Assembly: GCA_016296985.1 (NCBI GenBank)
Contig: JAEDHM010000017.1
Coordinates: 1-15,988, forward strand
Length of the DNA stretch: 15,988 nucleotides
From: Clostridia bacterium
GTDB lineage: Bacteria > Bacillota > Clostridia > Christensenellales > CAG-1252
Reading direction: 5' to 3'
How positions within the stretch are numbered: position 1 is the first letter of the stretch; each line of letters begins with the position of its first letter. A program made the position numbers and the translations under genes. Below, piece after piece: positions 6,810 through 13,021 of this stretch. The notes under the pieces were generated by a model that saw only the letters and a list, made by a program, of their open reading frames with translations, was not told the origin of the DNA and made no database searches.

Positions 6810-7703
6810 ATGGCAGTGAAGAAAACGGTTGAAATTGGATGCTATCCGCAAAATTTGGTGACTGATGAGGCGATTGTCGGGGCTCTTGGTGGCTTTGACG
6901 AAAATTGGAAAAGTTATGGCTACGTTTTGGGAACTATCGAGGAGAAAAAGGTACCTTGGTTTGTGGACTTTATGTACTTTATCGACAAGGTTTACAAGGG
7001 CAAAAAATACAGGGGAGTTTATTTTACAAGCTACCGCACTGACGCTCCTATTTTAGGCAGTCGTCCACTCAACAGTCGTCAACCCAAAAACGGATATATG
7101 ATCAACACCGTCTATTGGTTTGAGTACGCGCCCATTCAGTGGGACGTTTTGAAAAGCGGAGCCGAGGGAAATTTGATGATAAGCACCAAGGTGTTGGACA
7201 GTCAAGAATTCTATTTTTATTCCGACTATTCTCAACTCCGTGAGCATAAGGACTATCAAGGCCACCGTCGAGAGGTCTATGACAACAACTATCAGTTTAG
7301 CAATCTTCGTAATTGGCTTAATACCACTTTCATTCAAACCGCTTTTACCCCTGCCGAGCGCAGTAAGTTGCTTGTAACCTCCCAAGACAATGGACTGGAA
7401 AGCACTTGTTGTACCCAAAACATATATCTTTGCGAAACCACAAGGGATAAGGTTTTCGCCCTCTCCTCACTTGAGGTTACGACCTATATCCCCGAGCCAA
7501 AAGAAAGGCTTAAAGAAGCCACCGACTACGCAAAGTGCCAAAGTGTTTGGATGATTGGCAAACATTGCGCCCAATGGTGGTTGCGCTCGCCTCACCACGC
7601 CTACGGTGCCACCGCGCAAGCGGTTTTCCTTGACGGAACCGTGAGTAACGGAAGCACTTTTTCCGCTACCATAGGCGTTGTCCCCGCCATAGTCGTAAAA
7701 TAA
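6810..7703 (+). CDS. DUF6273 domain protein
   Basis: The 297-residue protein matches what I know of DUF6273: an opening V-E-I-G-x-YPQ, then GYVLG…, YRGVYFTSYR, an A-P-I-x-WDVL strand, NYQFSNLRNWLN, and a closing block QWWLRSP (about 258-264)…AVFLDGTVSNG…GVVPAIVVK. The WWLRSP…G…GVxPA ending is like that of C-type-lectin/FGE-like folds, so a binding role is possible, but the family has no established function that I can name. There is no signal peptide or membrane helix, so it is likely cytoplasmic. AAGGAG lies 6 nt before the ATG. It stands alone between its own promoter and the next promoter at 7790. Confidence 0.8.
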   Translation: MAVKKTVEIGCYPQNLVTDEAIVGALGGFDENWKSYGYVLGTIEEKKVPWFVDFMYFIDKVYKGKKYRGVYFTSYRTDAPILGSRPLNSRQPKNGYMINTVYWFEYAPIQWDVLKSGAEGNLMISTKVLDSQEFYFYSDYSQLREHKDYQGHRREVYDNNYQFSNLRNWLNTTFIQTAFTPAERSKLLVTSQDNGLESTCCTQNIYLCETTRDKVFALSSLEVTTYIPEPKERLKEATDYAKCQSVWMIGKHCAQWWLRSPHHAYGATAQAVFLDGTVSNGSTFSATIGVVPAIVVK

Positions 7704-7789
7704 GCGTAAACTAATTCTAGGTAAATTTAAAACTTCACTTTTTCTTTAAAAGGAATAAGGAAAATCAATTTTAAAATAGCATAGTTGTA

Positions 7790-7798
7790 TGTTATAAT
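7790..7798 (+). promoter_or_regulatory. Extended -10 promoter of the GNAT/TIR operon
   Basis: TGTTATAAT, a TGN-extended perfect -10 (TATAAT 7793-7798). The -35 at 17 nt is only TTTAAA. It lies 29 bp before the ATG of the double-GNAT gene. Confidence 0.7.
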
Positions 7799-7826
7799 AA
7801 AAAAACACTGCATCAGGGACTGACTT

Positions 7827-8933
7827 ATGAGACTTGAAAGACTTTCATCAAAAAACAATTACCTATTTGACAAAGCTTATCACCTGTATCAAAACTCCTT
7901 CCCCGTTGAGGAAAGGCGTGACGATTTTGAGCAACAAAGGGTGCTTAAAAAAGAGGACTATCATTTTGATTTGATAATGGACGGGGAAATTTTCCTAGGC
8001 GTTATGTTGTACTGGGAACTTGAAAACCTCGTATTTTTAGAGCATTTTACCACCCTTCCCGAAGTCAGGGGAAAGGGTATTGGAAAACAGGCTTTGGATT
8101 TATTGAAATCAAAAGGAAAAAATATTTTGCTTGAAATCGAGCCACCCGTTGACGAGATGACGGAAAGAAGATATGGTTTTTACAAGCGCAACGGCTTTTT
8201 TATGAATCCTTTCTACCATATTCAAGCCAAATATCACCTTGGTGACGAAGACTACGAGTTGAAGATTATGTCCTATCCGCGCCTTTTAACGGATGAAGAG
8301 TACCGTTCTTTCTACGAGTATATGACAAGGGAAATCGGAATTCAACCCTCTCTTTCTTCCGACGTAACTATTCGCAAGTTTGAAGAAGGGGACGACCTTG
8401 ATCAAATCGCAAAGTTGATATATCTCACCGATCCCTACGTTTATCCCAACTGGTTTGACAGTATTGAGGACGGAATAAAGGTCTTGCGTGAAATGATAAA
8501 TTTACCCACCCTTTACCACAAAGATAACCTAACCCTAGCCGTTATGCCCAACGGTTTTATCGCAGGGCTCGTTGCCTCGAAACAAGCACCTTTTGTTGAA
8601 GAAGAGAAATATCTTTCCGAAGCATTCAAGCGCGCAGGGATAACCGAAGATCACAGGACGGCGGAAGTTTTCAATGCCTATTATGCCAAAATGGGGGATG
8701 AAAGCGACGGTTATTATATCGCCAACGTATCGGTTGATCCCGACTATCGCAAGCGTGGTATCGCCGCAAAATTGGTAAGCGCGGTAATCGAGGGCAAGGG
8801 CTGTTGCTCTCTTGAGTGTGTTATTGCAAATCCCGGGTCGTGGCGTTTGTATCAAAGGCTGGGATTTAGGATTGCCTATGAATATCCCGGGGTACACGAC
8901 GTGCCTTGTTATAAAATGTACTTAAAGAAATAG
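7827..8933 (+). CDS. Tandem GNAT-domain protein
   Basis: The 368-residue protein contains two GNAT acetyltransferase domains. Domain 1 (about 1-150) has the acetyl-CoA pyrophosphate loop RGKGIG at 81-86 after FTTLPEV, and a typical end (RRYGFYKRNGF, 114-124). Domain 2 (about 180-368) has VSVDPDYRKRGIAAKL at 301-316 and the ending NPGSWRLYQRLGF (335-347). Both loops keep the R/Q-x-x-G-x-G/A pattern, so both could bind acetyl-CoA; the acceptor is unknown. It is probably cytoplasmic. The ribosome binding site is modest (AGGGA, 9 nt). Its stop is only 8 nt before the ATG of the TIR protein, so the two genes are almost certainly co-transcribed and may act together. Confidence 0.85.
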   Translation: MRLERLSSKNNYLFDKAYHLYQNSFPVEERRDDFEQQRVLKKEDYHFDLIMDGEIFLGVMLYWELENLVFLEHFTTLPEVRGKGIGKQALDLLKSKGKNILLEIEPPVDEMTERRYGFYKRNGFFMNPFYHIQAKYHLGDEDYELKIMSYPRLLTDEEYRSFYEYMTREIGIQPSLSSDVTIRKFEEGDDLDQIAKLIYLTDPYVYPNWFDSIEDGIKVLREMINLPTLYHKDNLTLAVMPNGFIAGLVASKQAPFVEEEKYLSEAFKRAGITEDHRTAEVFNAYYAKMGDESDGYYIANVSVDPDYRKRGIAAKLVSAVIEGKGCCSLECVIANPGSWRLYQRLGFRIAYEYPGVHDVPCYKMYLKK

Positions 8934-8941
8934 AGGGAAAT

Positions 8942-10258
8942 ATGGATATTTTTATAAGTTATAGACGCGAGGGCGGTTACGCCATGGCTCGCTTGCTTTA
9001 CGAGTGTTTCAAAAACGCTGGTCTTTCGGTATTTTTAGATCTTGAAGAACTGAGGGCAGGCCCTTTCAACGATAAACTTTACGAGGCGATAGACTCTTGT
9101 GAAAACTTTGTTTTGGTTTTGCCTCCCGATTCTTTGGATAGGTGCGTTCATCAAAACGACTGGTTGCGCCTTGAAATTGAGCACGCCATAAGGCAAAAAA
9201 AGAACGTTATTCCCGTAATGATGGAAGGCTTTACCTTCCCTGAGGATTTACCTCCATCCATTCAAGTTTTGCCCTTTTTCAACGGTGTTCAGTCAAGCAG
9301 AGAGTATTTTGACGCTACTATAAAAAAATTGATTTCTATGCTCCGTGGTGTAAAACTTGACGATAGCAAGATCAATATTCAGGAAAGACACGACGACGTC
9401 CGTTATTACTACGACGAGGACGAACTTGAAAAACATAGGCTTAGGAATGAAGATAACCTTCTTGCAAAGTACGAAAAACCTATCGTGGACAAACTGTTGA
9501 AGGATAAGGAAAACGCCGTTTGTTTGGACGTAAACGTTTTAACAACTACCGGGTCTTTTGCAAAACTTTCCTATCCGCAAATATCTCAAGTTATTGCTCT
9601 TACCTACAACGAGGATATCGTAAAAAGGGGTAACGCAAAAAAAGCGGAATACACGGGTGGTGAAAAAATCGACTTTTTCCAAGTTCAATTCGAAGCGGAA
9701 GATTTCGAGTTTCAACTTGAAAACTGCTTGACCAAGGCAGGGGTAGAGGGCATTGATATCGTCTATCTCAGTATGGCGATTATGGACTTTAAAAAGCCTT
9801 TCAAAGTCTTGCAGGCAATACAAAATTATCTAAACGACGATGCGGTTATGATCGTACGCGACGTTGACGACGGGGCAGTTTTCGCCTATCCCGACAAGGA
9901 CGGACTCTTTGCAAAGTTTCAATCCTTTTATATCCACAATATTTACAGCGGATACAGATATACGGGAAGACAAGTTTATTCCTATATCAGAAAGATGGAG
10001 CCACGAGAAATATCCCTTGAAAGATACGGCGTAAACACTTCTAATATGTCGATAAGGGACAAAAAGACTTTGTTCGAGTGCTGGTTTAGTTTTATCCCCA
10101 ACGATTTTGCTCGTATGCTTAGAGAAAATCCCAGTTCGAAAATAGCCAAGGAAGTAGTTGATTTTTGCAAGGAACACTACGACGAACTCAACGAGCAATT
10201 CTTCTCCCGTGACGTTTTGTTTTCGGCAGGTTACGTAATCTATTCGGTAAAATTCTAA
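8942..10258 (+). CDS. TIR domain fused to methyltransferase-like domain
   Basis: Residues 1-135 form a TIR domain: opening DIFISYRREGG, a helix with a BB-loop region (FLDLEELRAGPFNDKL, 31-46), strand FVLVLPPDSLDRC, and DWLRLEIEHAI (73-83), where W74 and E78 fit the W-x3-E catalytic glutamate of NAD-cleaving bacterial TIRs. IPVMMEGF (90-97) completes the core. A charged linker (136-188) leads to a second domain (about 190-438) that looks like a class-I Rossmann methyltransferase: AVCLDVNVL as strand 1, IDIVYLSMAIMDF (271-283) as strand 4, and LNDDAVMIVRDVDDG (297-311) as strand 5. The SAM loop after strand 1 lacks the usual GxGxG. TIR proteins of this kind act in NAD-depleting immunity or signalling; I infer the second domain senses a ligand or modifies a partner. 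GAGGG precedes the ATG. Confidence 0.85.
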   Translation: MDIFISYRREGGYAMARLLYECFKNAGLSVFLDLEELRAGPFNDKLYEAIDSCENFVLVLPPDSLDRCVHQNDWLRLEIEHAIRQKKNVIPVMMEGFTFPEDLPPSIQVLPFFNGVQSSREYFDATIKKLISMLRGVKLDDSKINIQERHDDVRYYYDEDELEKHRLRNEDNLLAKYEKPIVDKLLKDKENAVCLDVNVLTTTGSFAKLSYPQISQVIALTYNEDIVKRGNAKKAEYTGGEKIDFFQVQFEAEDFEFQLENCLTKAGVEGIDIVYLSMAIMDFKKPFKVLQAIQNYLNDDAVMIVRDVDDGAVFAYPDKDGLFAKFQSFYIHNIYSGYRYTGRQVYSYIRKMEPREISLERYGVNTSNMSIRDKKTLFECWFSFIPNDFARMLRENPSSKIAKEVVDFCKEHYDELNEQFFSRDVLFSAGYVIYSVKF

Positions 10259-10274
10259 AATATAAAATCTTTCG

Positions 10275-10300
10275 AAAGCCACCGTCGGGGTGGCTTTTTT
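10275..10300 (+). terminator. Rho-independent terminator of the GNAT/TIR operon
   Basis: GCCACC (10278-10283) pairs with GGTGGC (10289-10294) around a 5-nt loop, flanked by AAA and followed by six T. It lies 17 bp after the TIR gene. Confidence 0.9.
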
Positions 10301-10359
10301 GCATTTATATTTTCATCAAAGCCTTTTTTACCCTTCACCATAGGCGCATTTTGGGGCAG

Positions 10360-10388
10360 TTGACAAAATAATTATAATATGTTATAGT
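10360..10388 (+). promoter_or_regulatory. Strong promoter of the small membrane protein gene
   Basis: Perfect TTGACA (10360-10365), 17-nt spacer ending in TGT, and TATAGT (10383-10388). It leaves a leader of about 85 nt before the ATG at 10480. The 10301-10359 stretch before it shows nothing notable. Confidence 0.85.
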
Positions 10389-10479
10389 GTTATAGTCGTT
10401 GCGATACCTTGTGCCAATTTGCAACTGAAATTCATTACTGTTTTTGAAAAGGTGTTTTAATTAAATAAGGGGGAAATAT

Positions 10480-10692
10480 ATGGATTGGAATAATGACGGA
10501 AAGCATGACGAAAAGGACGATACCTTTTATCTAAGCCTTTTAAGTGATAAGGAAAAAAAGAAAAAGAAAGTATCCGGTGGCGGAAGCTCGAAAAATGAAG
10601 AAGACAAGCAAAAAGAGAAGGCAAAGGGTATTTTATTGTTTACACTAGTGTTGATTGCGTATATTTTTTATTTGTGGATTAGTCGAGGGTAA
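10480..10692 (+). CDS. Small tail-anchored protein with EF-hand-like loop
   Basis: The 70-residue protein begins with a loop of EF-hand spacing, DWNNDGKHDEKDD (2-14): D2, N4, D6, G7, D10 and D13 occupy positions 1, 3, 5, 6, 9 and 12 of a calcium-binding loop. A very basic and Ser/Gly-rich middle follows (28-50), then one transmembrane helix (about 50-67, GILLFTLVLIAYIFYLWI). The soluble part is probably cytoplasmic, with the tail anchored in the membrane. It has a strong promoter and AAGGGGG before the ATG, and a terminator follows, so it is a well-expressed single-gene unit. No known function. Calcium binding is an inference from spacing alone. Confidence 0.8.
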   Translation: MDWNNDGKHDEKDDTFYLSLLSDKEKKKKKVSGGGSSKNEEDKQKEKAKGILLFTLVLIAYIFYLWISRG

Positions 10693-10771
10693 ATACCTTT
10701 AACAACGGTGGGTAAAAATTGTCAAAATTTTGAAAACTAGGAAAAGATATATAAATAAACTTAGCAAGAGG

Positions 10772-10797
10772 AAAAGCCACTTTTGGTGGCTTTTTTT
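10772..10797. terminator. Bidirectional terminator between convergent genes
   Basis: AAAAGCCAC (10772-10780) pairs with GTGGCTTTT (10786-10794) around a 5-nt loop. A T run follows on the plus strand (to 10797) and the A run gives T on the minus strand. It separates the small membrane protein gene from the convergent YkvA gene. Confidence 0.85.
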
Positions 10798-10800
10798 GTT

Positions 10801-11205
10801 TTAGTCCTCTTTTGAGTCACGCCAAAGGATATACTCTTTGATATCCGAGTCGACTATGCTCAAACAGGCGGTGATAATCGCCGCATCGTCAACGTAGCCG
10901 GCAAGGGGGATACCGTCGGGGATAACGTCAACGGGTGAGAGAAAGTAGGCTATTGCGCTTATGATAGCGACGATAGTCCCGACGGGGGCTTTTGTGTATT
11001 CCTTTTTGAGGTAGCTTCTAATCATTGAAATGAATACGGGAATATGAGAAAGTTGTTCTCCTATACGTGGTACCATTTTCAACTTTTCTTCCATCCGTAA
11101 AAGCAAATCCTTGATTTTCTCGTCGTCTTTGAGAAATTCCTCCGCCTTAGCAAATCCCTTTTTCAGTGTGGCAAGCGCCTTTTCCTTTGAAATTGTCAAA
11201 TTCAT
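10801..11205 (-). CDS. YkvA/DUF1232 family membrane protein
   Basis: I start at the ATG at 11203-11205 because an excellent ribosome binding site, AAAGGAGGT, lies 5 nt before it; the longer frame to 11427 has no support and overlaps the regulatory repeats. The 134-residue protein has an amphipathic, lysine-rich N-terminal half (1-70) and the DUF1232 signature AYFLSPVDVIPDGIPLAGYV (86-105) followed by DDA. Hydrophobic stretches around 76-93 and 99-118 suggest membrane association. The family is widespread in bacteria and its role is not established. Upstream lie two copies of a 15-bp direct repeat (11262-11305). Confidence 0.88.
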   Translation of the reverse strand: MNLTISKEKALATLKKGFAKAEEFLKDDEKIKDLLLRMEEKLKMVPRIGEQLSHIPVFISMIRSYLKKEYTKAPVGTIVAIISAIAYFLSPVDVIPDGIPLAGYVDDAAIITACLSIVDSDIKEYILWRDSKED

Positions 11206-11261
11206 ATTTGACCTCCTTTGTTTTATTGAATCGCATCTGATAAGCGACCCTAAAACAGTCT

Positions 11262-11305
11262 GTGTAAATTTCGCGACGCTTTTATTCCGCGTGTAAATTT
11301 CGCGA
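11262..11305. promoter_or_regulatory. Direct repeat, possible operator of the YkvA gene
   Basis: GTGTAAATTTCGCGA occurs twice without mismatch, at 11262-11276 and 11291-11305, with a start-to-start distance of 29 bp (nearly three helical turns). The second copy ends in a 10-bp palindrome TTTCGCGAAA; the first keeps TCGCGA. It lies 57-100 bp upstream of the YkvA start. Farther up, TTCAAAT/ATTTGAA (11344-11361) is a separate inverted repeat. Binding of a regulator is an inference. Confidence 0.5.
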
Positions 11306-11374
11306 AAAGAGGTGGGCAAAAAAATCCACGAGGCAAAGGCAGCTTCAAATAATAATTTGAACAAAATAAATATT

Positions 11375-11743
11375 TTATCTAAAACATAGGTTGCCGTTAT
11401 GGATTGCAAAACGGACGTATTCGGCAAGATAACAAATTACCGCACCGCTTGAAGGATAACTGTAAGCGTCAAACAAACGGCTACCAAAAAGACTGTTGAG
11501 ATAATTAACGTTTTCCTTTTTAGAAAAGGCGGAAACTGCGTTTCTAACCGCTCTCTCTACACAACTTTGGGTTGTATTACAGTGATCTGCGGTAGATTTA
11601 TAGATATTCATAACCGACAAATTTTCCCTTTCCACCGCAAGCACAACGGCGCAAGACAAATATTCGTACCCTTTAAGGTGCGGAGCAATACCAAGTTTAA
11701 GCAAAAGTTGCTTGACAAAATAGTAAACGTCGTCAAATTTCAT
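11375..11743 (-). CDS. Stand-alone Spo0A C-terminal (DNA-binding) domain protein
   Basis: I choose the ATG at 11741-11743, preceded by GAGGGG and ten T; the frame open to 11809 adds 22 residues unlike the family. The 122-residue protein aligns along its length with the Spo0A effector domain: LLLKLGIAPHLKGYEYL (13-29), MNIYKSTADHCNTTQSCVER (45-64), then AVRNAV and the YLNSLFG…YPSSGAVICYLAEYVRF ending. The recognition helix keeps V-E-R-A-V-R (62-67), with the E, R and R that in Spo0A read the 0A box. The phosphorylated receiver domain is missing entirely, so it cannot be switched by the usual phosphorelay. Two 0A boxes lie at its own promoter, which suggests self-control or crosstalk with true Spo0A. 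Function beyond that is unknown. Confidence 0.85.
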   Translation of the reverse strand: MKFDDVYYFVKQLLLKLGIAPHLKGYEYLSCAVVLAVERENLSVMNIYKSTADHCNTTQSCVERAVRNAVSAFSKKENVNYLNSLFGSRLFDAYSYPSSGAVICYLAEYVRFAIHNGNLCFR

Positions 11744-11815
11744 AAAAAAAAAACCCCTCTTGTTAAAACGTATTCTAACACTACCATTCAAAAAAAGCAA
11801 TGCATTCATTAAAAA

Positions 11816-11843
11816 TTCGACAAAATTTTACCAAAATTCGACA
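11816..11843 (-). promoter_or_regulatory. Two 0A boxes flanking an extended -10
   Basis: On the minus strand TGTCGAA, the core of the Spo0A-binding box, occurs at 11837-11843 and 11816-11822, 21 bp apart (two helical turns). Between them is TGGTAAAAT, a TGN-extended -10 (TAAAAT 11825-11830). The lower box would cover the transcription start. This points to repression by Spo0A or by the gene's own product. A looser match, TGTCAAA, is on the plus strand near 11881. Confidence 0.7.
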
Positions 11844-11939
11844 ATAACCTACCCTTGTTCGTGCAAATTTATCACCGATATGTCAAAAATTGTATATAAA
11901 ATATCCCTTTAGTAATTAAAAATTCGCCGACAGGCTATT

Positions 11940-13019
11940 TTAATACATATTTTTAAGATGGGGCAAGGCGAAAGGGAAAAACTCTTTATAGGCTTCGCAC
12001 TTGTCAAGGGAAATTCTCTCTCTCTTGCAACCGTTTTTGCAAAGGGGGAGATAGGCGCACTCCTTGCATTTTTCTGGAAGAGTTATGCTTTCCATAATAA
12101 ACGATAGGGCAATTGGGTGTTTTTCAAGGCGGAAAAAGTCGGTATCCTTAATATTTCCAAGAGAATAATCGTCGGTGCAGTAAAAGTCGCAGGGGTAAAC
12201 CTCTCCGTCCCCTTCGATAACGTACTGGTGGGTACAATGACCGTTCATACCGCATTGCTCCGCTCTCTCTCCGTGGGCAAGGCGAACAAAGTTGTCAAAA
12301 AGGCGGATCGAGGTATAATTGCCTTCTTTGTAATCTTGCAAGTAATAAGTAAATAACCTTTTCAAAAATACTCCATAATCCTTGCCGTTGATATAAAAAT
12401 TATCTAGGAAATTTTCTTCTGCGTTCAAGGGCTTTAGGCAGGGGATAAATTGAAGGTATTTAAACTTGTTGTTTCTAAAAAAGGCATAGACCTTCTCTAT
12501 GTTTTCCACCACCGGTTTGGTTACTACTGTGAGGATATTAAATTCAACTTTTTTCCATTGCAAAAGTTTGCTAACCGCATAAACCCTATCAAAGGTTTCC
12601 TCTCCGTCCGCATCAATGCGCAGGGCGTTTGTAAGATCCGTTCCGTCAAGGGATAGCCCTAGGAGAATGTTGTTTTGACGGAAAATATCGCACCACTCCT
12701 CGTCGATTAGGGTACCATTGGTTTGAATTGCAACAAAAATGGGACTTTTATATTTGTTTAGACGGGGAAGCATAGCGGAAAAAGATCTGAAAAAGTCTTT
12801 CCCGGCAAGCAAAGGCTCGCCTCCTTGAAAGGATATCATGACCATATTTCCCTTGGCAAAATCAAAGGCTTTTGTAAGGGTATTTTCCAAAAGGTCGAGG
12901 GACATAATACCATGAGAAGGCATCTCACGACAGGAAGCAAGGTCGTGATAAAAACAGTATTTGCACCGCAAATTGCAATTTGAGGATGCGGGCTTGATCA
13001 TAAGTGAGATGGGTGGCAT
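11940..13019 (-). CDS. Anaerobic sulfatase-maturating enzyme (radical SAM/SPASM)
   Basis: This 359-residue radical SAM enzyme would oxidise the active-site cysteine (or serine) of sulfatases to C-alpha-formylglycine in the cytoplasm. The SAM cluster motif C15-x3-C19-x2-C22 lies in SNCNLRCKYCFYHDLA; FQGGEPLL (64-71) is the GGE motif. The SPASM part has C256, C262, C277, C318, C321, C327, C331 and C341, spacing that fits two further [4Fe-4S] clusters. D278 in YPCDFY matches the catalytic aspartate of the Clostridium perfringens enzyme (D277 as I recall). The length is close to the family's ~370. The ATG is 2 nt after the sulfatase stop, with AAAGGA inside the end of the sulfatase gene, so it is translationally coupled to its presumed substrate. 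Confidence 0.94.
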   Translation of the reverse strand: MPPISLMIKPASSNCNLRCKYCFYHDLASCREMPSHGIMSLDLLENTLTKAFDFAKGNMVMISFQGGEPLLAGKDFFRSFSAMLPRLNKYKSPIFVAIQTNGTLIDEEWCDIFRQNNILLGLSLDGTDLTNALRIDADGEETFDRVYAVSKLLQWKKVEFNILTVVTKPVVENIEKVYAFFRNNKFKYLQFIPCLKPLNAEENFLDNFYINGKDYGVFLKRLFTYYLQDYKEGNYTSIRLFDNFVRLAHGERAEQCGMNGHCTHQYVIEGDGEVYPCDFYCTDDYSLGNIKDTDFFRLEKHPIALSFIMESITLPEKCKECAYLPLCKNGCKRERISLDKCEAYKEFFPFALPHLKNMY

Positions 13020-13021
13020 AA

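Noticed and set aside
11206..11427. N-terminal extension of the YkvA protein to 11427
   Set aside because: A near-perfect ribosome binding site fixes the start at 11205, and the extension covers the direct repeats and overlaps the end of the Spo0A-like gene.
11744..11809. N-terminal extension of the Spo0A-like protein
   Set aside because: The family similarity begins after the ATG at 11743, which has GAGGGG upstream; the extension has none.
11920..11939. Terminator after anSME on the minus strand
   Set aside because: Only a 3-bp stem (GCC/GGC) before a T-rich stretch, too weak to call.
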